A DNA stretch of 64,000 nucleotides from Nautilus pompilius. Taxonomy: Eukaryota > Mollusca > Cephalopoda > Nautilida > Nautilidae. The stretch lies in the NCBI GenBank assembly GCA_018389105.1, contig JACATO010001459.1, positions 434,001-498,000 on the forward strand, read 5' to 3'. This document shows positions 12,375-24,216 of the stretch, one piece after another (the stretch's first letter is position 1; each line of letters begins with the position of its first letter). The notes below the pieces were generated by a model that was given only the letters and a program-made list of their open reading frames with translations, was not told the origin of the DNA and made no database searches. A program made the position numbers and the translations under genes.

Positions 12375-12537
12375 ATTGTAGAGATGAGGCGGCTATAGTC
12401 AACGTCATACACCCCGACCCTCAATCTCTAAATATATGGCACCAATTATAACTCATCTGTGTATTTAATTAAGAATTACTGATGTGTTAGCAACTTAACC
12501 CTGTAACAACTAGCCTCAGTCTGTCTCCCTTACAAAA
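12375..12537. mobile_element. Foldback MITE copy, left end truncated
   Basis: Matches the family seen at 35064-35232: central words GAGGC.TATAGTCAACGTCAT, CGACCCTCAATCTCTAAATAT and the right arm TTTAATTAAGAATTACTG followed by GTAACAACTAGCC and GTCTCCC. The left inverted arm is missing or unrecognisable. No coding capacity. Confidence 0.75.
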
Positions 12538-12539
12538 TA

Positions 12540-13035
12540 GCCAAATTAATCCATCCATTTTAAAAAAAAAAAAAAAGCATAGCAAGGGAAATAGTAACAA
12601 AATATAAAGGTATTCAGAGTCACTTATTAACTATCTAAATTGCTTCAGGTGACGTATGTAAGTGTTAAATATGAAGTTTTCTTTAAAATAAATTAAGATT
12701 TGGTGAGAGAGATAACTGTAAGCACAGGATCATCTCCCTTTTCAAAAATATGAATAGAAAACAAAATGTTGATATGAGAAATATAAGTGGAGAGGGAATT
12801 CCGCTGACTAAATACACTGCGTACAAAAAAAATAGTTCTAGGACAGTTTTAGTGCAGATATTTACAAATCTGTACAGCAAGAAGATGAAACTGTTTATGT
12901 CTGTAGGCTAGGGTTTACAAGAATGGCTTCAATTCCGCCTTACTTCTTTTCCCCATTGCCCAGCCCATTCTCTACTGCACAGGTACTTTTATATTTTTGT
13001 CTAATGTTGAAATAACTCACCCCCCCTCCTTTCCT
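12540..13035. other. Non-coding sequence, no gene seen
   Basis: AT-rich DNA with an A-run near 12561-12575. Nothing recognisable on either strand. Confidence 0.5.
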
Positions 13036-13040
13036 GTTTT

Positions 13041-13210
13041 TGTAGGGAAGACCAGGGAATAGTTGCCGTTAATCCCCTATTAAATGCATAAACGAATTGT
13101 AATTAATGTCGTACGTTTGGAGATCGAGGGTAAAGGTGGGTGTGATGTAATTCATAGCCTCACGTCTCTATTCGGCTAGGAGTTACTGGTGCCGTGGCGA
13201 CTATACAATG
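13041..13210. mobile_element. Foldback MITE copy, inverted relative to 35 kb copy
   Basis: Reads as the reverse complement of the copy at 35064-35232. It begins TAGGGAAGACCAGGG, has the centre TTGTAATTAATGTCGTACG then GAGATCGAGGGTAAAGG, and ends GGAGTTACTGGTGCCG. Both arms are present. Divergence from other copies is moderate, so the insertion is old. Confidence 0.8.
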
Positions 13211-13639
13211 GCAAAAAATGTCAGCGAGTTCTGCTTTGAGCACAACAGGTGCGATGAAAGAAATCGAGGTAGCCATCGTAGCTTAGCAACCACACAACCT
13301 TCTACTACTCCTGGCTGCTGATAAAACGTAAGGCATAAATTAAAAGTAAAAAAAGAAAAAAAAAAACAATAGTAAAATTGAGTCTAAAGATAAAAATAGC
13401 AAATACATTTTTAAAAACCAATCATGATTATCCAAGATTTAAAAAAAAAAAAAAATTTAGACATTTAATTTGAAAATATGACCAAAAAAAAGGGGGGGGG
13501 TTTCAGAGACGACAGTGATAATCAGTTTACTCCCTCCTGTCTGTCTGCGTCTTTCTCTCTATACCCAGGCAGATATACACTGGAGGACATAAATGTAAAC
13601 CATAACCAATAAAGACAGAAAAAGAGGATTACTTTGATG

Positions 13640-13830
13640 AAAAAGTCATGTGATCAGTTCCGACATATTCCTAGCATGCAAATTAATCGGTATCACGTCA
13701 CATGACACAATGCAAAACATAACGGATGAGATTCAAGCTGCTCAAATCAATAGGGATGCTTGCATTCTACATAAAGCGGTCGTTAAAAGTTAAATTAATT
13801 AAGCTCATCATTATGCATTCATTAGTATAT
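13640..13830. promoter_or_regulatory. Candidate regulatory element (motif cluster)
   Basis: A non-repetitive stretch within repeat-rich DNA. It contains GCATGCAAATTAATCGG (octamer-like ATGCAAAT overlapping a TAAT homeodomain word), TCACGTCACATGAC, AAATTAATTAAGC and ATTATGCATTCATTAG. Such clustering of homeodomain and POU words is typical of developmental enhancers, and its position beside a putative dachshund exon fits. This is motif reading only and AT-rich words arise easily by chance. Confidence 0.25.
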
Positions 13831-13998
13831 AGTACATCCACTGCTTGCAGTGATTGTCCTTTAGTATGGAAATAATAAGTTTTCTTCACTCTCAACCTAG
13901 AATATGATCACAGTGGATTAAAACCTTAATTATTACCCGCTGTTCCTGAACAGAAGGTTAAAAAAAAGAGAGAAAACTTTAAAAGATACACTGTTTTG

Positions 13999-13999
<1 letters not shown>
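13831..13999. other. Non-coding sequence
   Basis: AT-rich DNA between the motif cluster and the TG repeat. No feature seen. Confidence 0.5.

Positions 14000-14037
<38 letters not shown>
14000..14037. repeat. (TG)n microsatellite
   Basis: About 19 TG dinucleotides. Confidence 0.95.
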
Positions 14038-14038
<1 letters not shown>

Positions 14039-14039
14039 A

Positions 14040-14480
14040 GAGCACTTCTGGTTTCCTCAAAAGTCTAGTAGGGACTTTTGCTATGTCCTCTGCAACTCGT
14101 ACAGAGGAACTCAACTCCACAACTCAAGATCTGCACAAACTGCCATACAAATACAAATATTAGCAAACCACACACCAAAGAATCTAACAAATAACAATTA
14201 AAAAGGTAGAAGGGAAGTAGCAGCATCTCTACTATGGACAGACAACATTTGATGGCTAAGTATGCATCCATAGATTTCTTATCCTTAGCAAGTATTAATT
14301 TTTGTTTTTTTTTTTTTATAAAAAGGATAATAAGAAAGTTTCATATTTCGTTTGATGTTCTTTTATCATTTTCTTCATTCAAAAAAACTTTCTTTAATTT
14401 CATTTTTTTTATAAATTAAAAAAATAAAACAGGAGAAAAAAAAGTAGAGTTTGATTTGTTGTTTTTTTTAAATCCTGAAA
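14040..14480. other. AT-rich non-coding sequence
   Basis: T-runs and A-runs dominate after about 14290. No gene is recognised. Confidence 0.5.
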
Positions 14481-14483
14481 ATG

Positions 14484-15311
14484 ATGGGGAGGGATGGAGG
14501 GGGGGGGAGAGATGACATCATTACAGAGAGAGGGAGGAGAGAGAGAGAGGAGAGAGATGACATTATTACATTACAGAGAGAGATAACATCATTACAGAGA
14601 GAGGGAGATGACATCATTACAGAGAGAGGGAGAGAGAGAGAGATGACATTACAGAGAGAGGGAGAGAGATGACATCATTACAGAGAGAGGGAGGGAGAGA
14701 GAGATGACATTACAGAGAGAGGGAGATGACATCATTACAGAGAGAGGGAGATGACATCATTACAGAGAGAGGGAGAGAGAGAGAGATGACATTACAGAGA
14801 GAGGGAGATGACATCATTACAGAGAGAGGGAGAGAGAGAGAGATGACATTACAGAGAGAGATAACATCATTACAGAGGGAGAGAGATGACATCATTACAG
14901 AGAAAGTAGAGAGAGAGAGAGAGAGGGGGAGAGAGATGACATCATTACAGAGAGAGGGAGAGAGAGAGAGATGACATTACAGAGAGAAATGCCATCATTA
15001 CAGAGGGAGAGAGATGACATCATTACAGAGGGAGAGAAAGATGACATTACAGAGAGAAATGCCATCATTACAGAGGGAGAGAGATGACATCATTACAGAG
15101 GGAGAGAAAGATGACATTACAGAGAGAAATGCCATCATTACAGAGGGAGAGAGATGACATCATTACAGAGGGAGAGAGAGATGACATTACAGAGAGAAAT
15201 GCCATCATTACAGAGGGAGAGAAAGATGACATCATTACAGAGAAAGTAGAGAGAGAGAGAGATGACATCATTACAGAGAGAGGGAGAGAGAGAGAGAGGG
15301 AGAGAAAGACA
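14484..15311. repeat. Satellite array with GATGACATCATTACAG core
   Basis: About 830 bp of units that combine the core GATGACATCATTACAGAG (or a shorter GATGACATTACAG, or AATGCCATCATTACAG) with GAGAGAGGGAGA spacers. The 3' half shows a higher-order unit of three cores in order GATGACATTACAG, AATGCCATCATTACAG, GATGACATCATTACAG, repeated about four times between roughly 14960 and 15240. The same core (as GACATCAGTACAG) occurs at 24.1 kb and, inverted, at 29.5 kb. Open frames crossing it are artefacts. Confidence 0.95.
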
Positions 15312-16228
15312 GATACAATTTCATTGCATGAACGTGCGCACACTTCTTCTGTGCTATCATTAAATAAAGTTTATTAATGTAATAAGCGCAGTTCCTACGC
15401 CGAAGCCGAAACAGAAACAGTTTTGATTTTATGCTACTTAATCAATGAACAAATTAAACACAGAGAAAATCTGCTGCCTTTCATTTCCACTGTCAACGGT
15501 TTCACGCCAATATCTTTAATGTTCAGAGTTCACAAGATATGTCCAATAAACCAGATCTCATAAAGAGATCTATGTTTTACTCCCCCCCCACCCCATCCAT
15601 CCCCTTCCTTTGCCCCGTCCTCTTTGCTTTCTTGTAGTTTTCAAAACATATGACGTGGTAAAGAAATTTGAATTAGCGCCTGAACCTCTGCAGCAGAGAG
15701 CAATTAATCCATAAATGTTATACTATCGAGAAGATGAGAGCAAACACTGAGATCAAAGACGCTGGTGTAATGTTTGCAATTTGATTGCATTTTACAGTAA
15801 AAACGATTTAAAAAAGAAAATAGATAAATGGCCTGACAGATATCTCCTCTTTGAATCAGTTGCATTCAGATGCTTCCCTCTGAACGGTCCAAGTTTGTTT
15901 TTTTTTGGGGTAGCATCGCCATCTGACCAAGAGAAGGATAATTAGTACTAAATACCATTTGTTAGGAAAATTCATTGCCTTCCGAGTTCAGGCGGTGCTA
16001 TTCTTGTTAACGGCGAGTGTTTGCCCACTGCTTCTCTTTGAAGCGTCGACCATATGACCGGCATGGTGTGGAGATATGGGAATTGAAAGATGAGATTTAC
16101 ATGTGTAAAACCCTCCTGCCTGACTCGACACGAACCACACAGACTTGGGCCTTTTGGAATAATAATAATAAAAGAAAAAAATTAATGAGCTGAAGCTGAC
16201 GCGTGGAATATTACCAATCTCTGTCTCC
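15312..16228. other. Non-coding sequence, partly non-repetitive
   Basis: No exon is recognised. The part from about 15650 to 15860 is relatively complex, with CAATTAATCCATAAATG and GAGATCAAAGACG (a TCF/LEF-like ATCAAAG). It may be regulatory, but the evidence is weak. Confidence 0.4.
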
Positions 16229-16411
16229 CCTTCTTCTTCTTCTTCTTCTTCTTTCCCCCCTTTCTCTGTCCGCTGAGAGAGAGGGGGGAGAGGGAGGGAG
16301 GGGGAGAGAGAGAGAGAGAGAGATGAAGAGAGAAAGAGAGATGAAGAGAGAGAGATGGAGAAAGAGAGAGATGGAGAAAGAGAGAGATGAAGAGAGACAG
16401 AGAGAGAGAGT
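16229..16411. repeat. (TTC)n then GA-rich minisatellite
   Basis: About eight TTC triplets are followed by CCCCCC, then from about 16277 GAGAGAGG and GATGAAGAGAGA/GATGGAGAAAGAGA units. The strand switches from pyrimidine-rich to purine-rich, so the two parts could pair as an imperfect hairpin. Confidence 0.9.
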
Positions 16412-16552
16412 CTTAGTGCTATAATATTAAAATAAATACATAAAAACTGGTTTTTAAAAAATAAAAATGAGAACCCTAGAATGCTAGATTCAGTGTTTTT
16501 GCCTAACTTCAAAACCCTGGAGGTTTTCTTCTTCTTTTTGTCTTGATTTTAG

Positions 16553-16756
16553 TATGATGCTGGGTGCTTGACTCTACGTAAACAACGAATTGCTGCTGAT
16601 GGTGAACTGACAGATTCTCAAACTATAGTCGGCACAGGATATGGCCAAAATACTTACAGCACCCAAGTAGATCCTATGACTTATACAGAGTACAATCACA
16701 TGGGATTAGACCTTCCCACCAGTTCCTGTACAGACTACAGCCACACAAGATTATAG
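16553..16756 (+). CDS. Candidate terminal coding exon, unrecognised protein
   Basis: A good acceptor (CTTTTTGTCTTGATTTTAG) ends at 16552. From 16553 one frame runs 67 codons (YDAGCLTLRKQRIAADGELT at the start) to TAG at 16754-16756. Composition is balanced and protein-like, rich in Tyr and Thr, unlike the low-complexity frames around it. A VDPMTYTEYN stretch recalls tyrosine motifs in receptor cytoplasmic tails, and the end HTRL fits a class I PDZ-binding ligand (T-x-L). Together these suggest the cytoplasmic tail of a membrane protein or receptor, but I do not recognise the family. It lies antisense to the putative dachshund gene; no upstream partner exon was identified apart from the uncertain one near 8.7 kb, which itself ends in a stop. 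Confidence 0.5.
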   Translation, partial: YDAGCLTLRKQRIAADGELTDSQTIVGTGYGQNTYSTQVDPMTYTEYNHMGLDLPTSSCTDYSHTRL

Positions 16757-18380
16757 TATTAGAAATACTAGAAATTTTAACCATTTTTAGTGACTGCAAT
16801 CACAAAATGCATATCCATGTGGTGTGGGTTTTCTCCTTAAATTAAATTTAAAAAAAAAATTTCATAAAGCACTGCTGGGTAAATTTGGTCTCAACTATGA
16901 CTAAATTGTATTATTCTAAACTCTTCCCACCTGAGATCTAATTTGATTTATCTGTTTTATGGCTCCCTCAGCATTACAGCTTTATATATATGGAGTAGAT
17001 GCCTACTATGTATTCAATAAGGATGGCACATCAAATTATGGAAATTTTCAACTAATAAGGTATAGCTGAACAGATCTTCAGCCCCTCCTTGGCATAGCTC
17101 TAATAGACTGCCCAAAAGTACCTTTATCATCACAGCCCACTGCTGTTTGATGTCTTACCTATGTAGATCCTACATGCGCGTTGATTTACCAGGTAGCTTT
17201 GCTAAACACCACCCTCACTAGATTTCACGTTGAAAGTAGCTACGGGCCCTTACTTGGCTACAGTTGGAATCTCTTTGGTTGTAGCGTCGTCGCCGCCCTT
17301 TTGTCGTGCTGACATATCCCAATTGGAAAATAAATCCGTGTTGTGTCTGTCTGCCTGGTATACCGCAATTGGCCAGTCTGTAATGCTGTCCACTTTTCCA
17401 CTGTTGTGCAGACCAATATGGCTAGGAATCTATACAGCAGCAGTAATATCCTTTGGTTTTACAAGAAGTGGGAGACTCTTGATTAAAAAAAAAGGGGGGG
17501 GGCAAAAAGAGAGACCGACTTCTAGATCAGGGCCTTTGAGTCTGCCACATACAGCACCTCCAATGCTAACAGTGCACTCGTGCTTTGCCATCAGCCAACA
17601 AGTTAACACTGGTAATGATTTCCATTTCTTGGTTGGAATCCAGAAGCTTTGAGAGCCATTTCGACTAACAGCTGCAGAGCTTGCCCCCATCGGATGACCA
17701 AATTCACATTATCTAACTCCTAAAATCAGCCAGGATTCCCTTTCCTTTATGGAATTAATCTCTTAGCATACACCTAAAATCCCTCATTTGAATGCAAATT
17801 CCTTGTTTTCACCACACACACACACACACACACAAGCACATGCTCTGAGACATTTACCGATTACCAGTTAGGGTGTTTGTAAAGGGTTAAATGAACATAA
17901 ATTTAATTAATAGGCTTTAAAGTTCAACGCTTTACCCACTATCAAGACAGTATGCCAAAAAAAGAAAAAGAAATTCCATTCATATCCACTTTCAAACCAA
18001 ACACCATTACAGTTACTAGATAAAAATCAAGATTATAATTTTTTTTTTTTAAAAAAAGTCCATAAACCTCTTTCTTTCAAACAAATTTTCTGGGCCAGAA
18101 TCCCAAGCGGTCAAAATTGATGTTGTTTAAACAGAGATGATGACTAATGCGGTAATCAGCTCAGATGAAAAACGAATGATTTCAATGTACAAAGGTATTT
18201 ATTTGCTTGTTTTATCACACATCACCAAATCTTTAAAACCTGTTATTCGGTTTATCAGATCAAAAACTCCCACCAGGCCACAATGTTTGCATTAATTATT
18301 CAATTCATATACTTCTGCACACACACACACAAAAACTTGACGCTGCAATTTTTCCCAAATTGAGGAGTTTAAAGTAGATT
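16757..18380. other. Non-coding sequence (possible 3' UTR at start)
   Basis: The first few hundred bases could be 3' UTR of the exon ending at 16756. The 17230-17652 open frame (140 codons, plus strand) runs through an A-run and a G-run and has no recognisable domain, so I do not call it. A CA tract stands near 17814-17834. Confidence 0.45.
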
Positions 18381-18386
18381 TTTGGT

Positions 18387-18452
18387 TATAATTATAATAA
18401 TAATTATTATTATTATTTCTCTCTGAATAGATAATAATAATAATAATAATAA
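18387..18452. repeat. (ATT)n / (AAT)n inverted repeat
   Basis: A TTATTATTATTATT arm and an AATAATAATAATAAT arm flank a short spacer (TCTCTCTGAATAGAT). Opposed arms could form a hairpin or cruciform. Confidence 0.8.
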
Positions 18453-18837
18453 TTTTTTAAAAAGATACTGGCAGCAGATTTTTTTTAATGTAAACGCATC
18501 CTCATCTACACTTTTACCTAAGTTTTAAAATTTGTTTTTTTGTTGTTGTTCTTGTTGTTGTTCTGAAGTTTTCAGATTTGCTACCATCGACGAGCATATA
18601 TGGTTATCACCGATATTTTCAGGATTACCGCCTTCGAGAATTTAATAGAAAAACTAAAATCATGTTTTAAAATTAAATTTCTGCATTAATTCACTAAATT
18701 GCATTAATTTGAAACTCTTAAGCCAATTTTCAAATGTGTACAGTTGACAACGCAGCTCTTCTGTCAAGAAGACCACAAATGACTTTGTGCACATAAAACT
18801 TGTCCACAGTGCACTTGATTATGTCAAAGTTCGGCAA
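18453..18837. other. Non-coding sequence
   Basis: AT-rich DNA, with a TTG-rich run near 18535-18562. The words AGCTCTTCTGTCA and GACCAC at 18753-18774 recur near 46813-46835, hinting at a degraded dispersed repeat. Confidence 0.4.
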
Positions 18838-18960
18838 AGTGTTGTATAGCAATTGGCTGTGCGTCATAGTTATGTATAGTATTATATGGAAATCAGTATT
18901 GTATGCATAGTTATGTATAGTATTGTATGGCAATCAGTTGTGTCATAGTTGTGCTTAGTG
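18838..18960. repeat. Degenerate tandem repeat, unit about 41 bp, three copies
   Basis: Three imperfect copies carry the words CATAGTTATGTATAGTATT and TGTATGGCAATCAG in the same order. Confidence 0.75.
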
Positions 18961-20832
18961 CTGAATGTATGATCAAATCATCAATATGGTTTGCATGCTG
19001 TTCTCTCTAAGAAAAAATCCAGAAAGAAAGAAACGAATGTCTCCAAAGTATCAGTATTGAGAATATTTAATTACTTCCTAATCAATGATTAGTGATTTCT
19101 GCATTAGAACCAAAAGTAATCATAAACAGCACTAATGTATGCCAAGAACAAGCGTACTTCAGCATTCCTTTTACTTGAGACATTTTACCCTAGAGGCTTC
19201 GAGATTTCAACAATGAGAAGTATGACTTTTACTTAGATAGCCGGCTTCTGTTTAAAGTTCATTATTATGAAAGTCTATAGAGTTTCCAAAACCACTGCGA
19301 ATTCCATTACCATGATTAATAAATGGTGCATGATAAGCAGCTACCACTCAAAAGCAGATCTGTCATGGGAGCTGAAGAATGGTGACACCAGATTTATAAT
19401 GGCGGGGTGGTTTTATGATTTAAATACTTTTGAGAATTTATGAGGAGGACAGGAAGGAAGGAAAGAGGAGGAGGAAGAGGATTAGGTTGTTCATTCTAGT
19501 TGTAGATAGCTCACAACAGAAACAAATCAATCAGTCAATAAATAAACAAAGCTGTTGCCTCTTTAGGTTAAACAGCATACACAGCAATATGAAAGACAAT
19601 TCTGACGTGGTATGGAAGATGCTAGAAGGCCCCTCCCAACTCAGTTTAATTAACAATGGGGGGTGGGTCTTCATTTTTAACGGGCCATCCCGCAGAATGC
19701 TAATTCTGTAGTCTTCTCTGATGTCTATTAATCCGTAAGTTTGTCTTCTGTTTCAAAGTGTTCTGACAGGAACCTTCTCGATGGACAGACAACGCTTCAC
19801 GATTTATTATCAGTAAGATACCATTTCTAAGGTGAGGAAAAACAAAACAATTTTATTTTGAGAAACCAAACCCAATTATACGGAGCAGTTTTTTTTTAAA
19901 ATAAATGAATAAAATGGCTAAAGGATCATAAATATTCCTAAACTTTTCCTTTGATTAATAATCTTTCAGATAAGCCCAATTTATATGTCAACACCTCTAT
20001 ACGTGTGTGTGTGTGTGTAGGGATAGTTTCTGCAATCTATATTTCATCACTACATTTTCATCTTTACTAATCCAATTTTCGCCCATCACATTCTTCCTTC
20101 TCACAGAAGCCCCAAGGCTTATCACCATCAGCGAAACCTGATGCAATAAAAACCTAACTATTGAGAGAAAGAAAACAAACAGGAACAATCAACAACTAAA
20201 TAAGTAAACACTCAAAAGATTTATTGTAGGCATTTAAAATGGTGTTGCTTTCCCATTGCTACCCCCCCCACCAATCACACTCCTTCTCTCCCTTCCTCTT
20301 TATGAGAAAAGTACCTTTAACACCCCCCTGCCTGGCCATAGAATCCGGCCATGGGAAAGGATCTGATAGTTAGTTACTAAGTGTTGGCAATAAATTCTCG
20401 CTACACAGAAGTAATTTAACTAAATACATTACACTCCCTTTTATCGGTACAATGATCTATAAATGCGTAGTGAGTAAAAACCAAGATAGATGACAGATAT
20501 TTATTACTACTAAATATTTGGGGGGTGGTAAAAGTATAAAAGAATTAAAATTTGGTTATTAGAAGTAATCATCTAAATATATATGGGTAACAAATACCAA
20601 TTTCTCCCTCATGTAAAAATTCAGGGAGAATAAGTTTATTAGCACGATGCATTACTTGGTTTACTTTCTTTGCTAAATACATTTTATATCCAATTAAAAT
20701 TAAAGAAAATTCAACACAATGCCGACCTTTATGCTAAACACTGCATAATCCTCTTTTTAAACTGAAAGTATATCATACAAAAGGCATCAATGAGACGCTA
20801 AATAGAAAATAAGAGTAAATGTGGTGAGAGAC
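18961..20832. other. Non-coding sequence, no gene seen
   Basis: Mixed AT-rich DNA with a TG tract at 20005-20018 and a C-run near 20263-20270. The plus frame 19430-19711 and minus frame 19997-20188 resemble nothing known. Confidence 0.5.
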
Positions 20833-20857
20833 GGTCCGGTCCGGTCCGGTCCGGTCC
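20833..20857. repeat. (GGTCC)5 pentanucleotide repeat
   Basis: Five perfect GGTCC units in a row. Confidence 0.95.
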
Positions 20858-21754
20858 TTAGGTCCCTCCCTCTTCTGTCAGTAAACATGAACTTCCACAC
20901 CCAGAACTATATGTGATCTGTATCAACAACATATTGCTAGCATGTTCAGATTTCACACATTAAGGGCCAAGTTCCTCCCATGTTACACATCTACACACAT
21001 CAGCCAAGTCGCCGCGTTCATGAGCAAGTCCAGGACGAAATAAACCTTGATCATAAGACCACAAGAGGCTGAACAAAAGAAAGGTCTACCGTTTACAGTG
21101 GAAATGAAAAACTACTTCTTCCCTTTCCTTCTGCAATTGTCATCATCAACAAATGTGGGCATACCTGAACAGTTTGCACAATATTCGTTTGGGCTCTTTA
21201 TTGGACTCGGTAAAAAGCAACAACAACAACAATGAGACAGGTGGGCGTGAGTGGGCAGCGTAAACACAAGCACCTAGAAACAGTGCTTTTGACAATAAAT
21301 CCACATTAACTATGATATCAGGATCCACTTGATTTTCTTTTTAACTCCTTTCATGTGGTGAAGTTCCACTGCATAAGAAAGTTTTTGCTTCATGGCGTGG
21401 AAGTGCAACTTAAAAGTACTAACTTGTTAAATTAGCAAAGCCTATAACATTTTATCTACGGTTAAAATCTGCCACCGCTTCACATAGACAGACCTACTGC
21501 AGGCGATTAAGCCGTACGTGACATTTAACCATCTGATTTTTGAAAAATCATCAGATCAAAGGATAAAAGAAAGCGGTTAGTTAAATCAATCAGGGATCAT
21601 TAGAAATTTGCACAGATCTCTTTTTTTCTTTTTTAACTTCTTGGCAATCTCCCTCTCTCTTTCTTTCTCTCTCATCTCTCTCTTTTTTTTTTTTTTCCTT
21701 TCTTTCTTTTCAAAAACATTTATCTACGCACCGGATATTTAACAGCAAACAGTA
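20858..21754. other. Non-coding sequence, no gene seen
   Basis: A CT-rich low-complexity stretch covers about 21648-21710. No exon is recognised. Confidence 0.5.
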
Positions 21755-21905
21755 GGGACAGATGGCAGCCTGGGTTCGAACCTCAATCAGGGTCAGTATG
21801 GTTTTTGCACCCGTACCTCCCTGGCATGCTTTCCTCTCTCTCTGGCTCTTCTTCACTAGCCAGCTATGTGGGAGGCAGAGGGAAGGGGTTTCCTTCCACA
21901 TCTAA
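21755..21905 (-). mobile_element. SINE-like dispersed repeat copy
   Basis: Read on the minus strand it runs TTAGATGTGGAAGGAAACCC, then CTCCCACATAGCTGGCTAG, TGAAGAAG, GAGGTACGGGTGC and CCTGATTGAGGTTCGAACCC. The last part is a perfect-looking tRNA/SINE B box (GGTTCGAACCC). The same order occurs at 35590-35680 and 55418-55530, and a related piece at 62.6 kb. The arrangement recalls the widespread GTGGGAGGAAACC / GGATTCGAACCC dispersed element known from many animal genomes. Confidence 0.6.
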
Positions 21906-24095
21906 CTTTGCCAAAGTCAAAAGTACCATGTTTCTTGTGGTTCAAGGACGGGCAATGGCCCTCTGGTAACTAGCCTCGGTGCTGCTCTCCCTTTTGTATC
22001 ACCTTCACCTGACATTCCCCCCCCCCAGAGGTTTACCAACTTTCATATTTGACTGTAAAGGTGGCAGAGAACGAATTGAGCTGTGAACCAGGCCAGATTT
22101 GAGAGTAATTCTGGACTCGTTACATGAATTACCTCCACCTAACAATAAAGGACTAATTAGTTTCATGGTGTAGACATCTAAACAAAGCAATAAACAAGTA
22201 AAATGCGTGTGCACATATATATATTATATATATATAGTGAAAGAAAGGTTGTGCGTGTGTGTGTGTGTGCAGTACATACACTAAAAGATGAAATAAGAAG
22301 AAAAATATTGTTTATTGCCCAATATTGGCCATGCCCAGCTTAACGAAAGCAAACTAAGGACATCTGGATCCCCTTCAGGTCTGATTAAATGGAAATCCGC
22401 CAATCTGATTACGCAGCGTCTCTCACGCTGTCAATGGCTCATGTGGTGACAGTCTAAATAAAACACTTTTTATTGAATGGGGTCCACCTCTTGAAAACTC
22501 CATAAATAAGTTAACAACAGGAATCTTCCTGACGTAATGAATTTCCAAAAGCTGATAAAAGTGCTGTGCGGAAAACAAAAGATAATTAAAGGAATCAAAC
22601 CCGATCTGACCAGATTCAGAGAATATTAAAAAATAAAAAAAAAAGAAGAAGAAGAAGAATGTCACGAGGAGTCATCGATGAAGTAAATGGCTATCCCCAC
22701 TCCCCCATAAAGCATCGCATACACCTGCTGAGACGACTCCGCTACTTCATAATCTATTTCTCAACAATCAGATTACTTTTAATAAAACCAGAATAACTTC
22801 TGGTGTTCAGCTAGGTTCCATTTTGTGACCTTTACTTTTTTTTCCCTATTTTTATTAATGATTCACCCAACATATCTAATTATGTCTATTTTCTTAAATA
22901 CTTTATTAACTGATGACGGCGGCACCACCACCACCAGTCTACAGACAAAACAAACAACAACAACAAAAAGAACACAACAAGCAACTAATTGTTTTTTCTC
23001 CAGGCAGAATAATTTTTCAAAACTTTACTAATGTTCATAAAATTTTGGGGAGATTAAAAATTAAACAAATGCACATCGTTTTGTGTATATTTTCCCTTAG
23101 TTTTAGCAAACGGTATTTTCAAAGCTTGAATAAAATATATCACCCCCCCTTTTTTTTTCTTGTGAAAGAGAAAGCAAGTGCACACAATTTTAAATATATA
23201 TATACATATAAATATATTCACTGTTTTACTTTTGACATGCAATGGCTTCAGGGTTTGTAATTTGTAGTAATGAATGCTGGTCATGAATTTAAGAGTTTTC
23301 CATACATCGGAGAGGGATGGGATTCCGGAGTTTTGGGGCTGCGGCTGAACCTGCCGTCATTAGCAGTCGAGTTGGTTGAGTCATGTGAGAACGGGTTAGA
23401 CGGCTTTAAATATCTGTGGTGTGGATGGAACGATAAGTCTCATCGTTCATTTTTCTTGGAACCAGAGTCTAAAAAGGCTACAAGAAAGGCCAAGACCGAT
23501 GAGAGGCAGGTTTGAACATTCAGAATGTCAGTCACAAATATCACTGGGTACACCAAGACCCCCTTTCACCAACGCTGCTGGCCAAAGGAAAACTCCGGAG
23601 AGCCACACAAAAAAGGGTTTCCCTCTGGATCATGCGTCCAAGAGGCTAAATTAATTTACTGTTTATTACAGCTCCCTACCATTCTGTGATTCTTTTTAAT
23701 TTAAAAAAAAAAAAAAAAGGTATATTATTCTCGTGAGGTGGGGGCACCGAGGCTAACTATTACAGGTGAAAGTTTCTACGTTACCAGCAACACCCCCCCT
23801 CCCTCTCTCCTATTCCTTGCAAGATCTGAGATTTACAAGGTTATCTCAACATGTACATTGTTAACAGCCAAAGTTTTAGGGTGGGAGGGAGACCTGGCCG
23901 GGTGATGGACCCACCTGTTTAAAAATTACCAAAGTGTGTTTCTGTTACAGGAAATGAGGGCCGTACTAGTAAAGTTCTGGTGAAACAGAACAAAGAAACA
24001 TTTCTTTTCCCATCATCCCACACACATTTCCAGTTTCCTAGCAGAAAGCAACATCTGTCATGTACCGTGATGAGACTTATGCTCATTAGTCAAAA
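21906..24095. other. Non-coding sequence, no gene seen
   Basis: Contains a C-run at 22018-22026, TA and TG tracts near 22216-22269, and A-runs near 22630-22645 and 23702-23718. The plus-strand frames 23270-23515 and 23421-23654 overlap in different frames and match no family I recognise. Confidence 0.45.
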
Positions 24096-24097
24096 GA

Positions 24098-24216
24098 TGG
24101 AGGAGAGAGAGAGAGGAGAGAGAGAGAGATGGAGAGATATGACATCAGTACAGAGATAGAGAGAGATGGAGAGAGATGGAGAGATATGACATCAGTACAG
24201 AGATAGAGAGAGAGAA
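24098..24216. repeat. GA satellite with GATATGACATCAGTACAG units
   Basis: Two copies of GATATGACATCAGTACAGAG about 50 bp apart are embedded in GGAGAGA repeats. This links the 6.2-kb GGAGAGATGG array and the 14.5-kb GACATCATTACAG array into one satellite family. Confidence 0.9.

Noticed and set aside
17230..17652. 140-codon plus-strand open frame
   Set aside because: No domain, no splice context, and it crosses A and G homopolymers that would be unusual in a gene.
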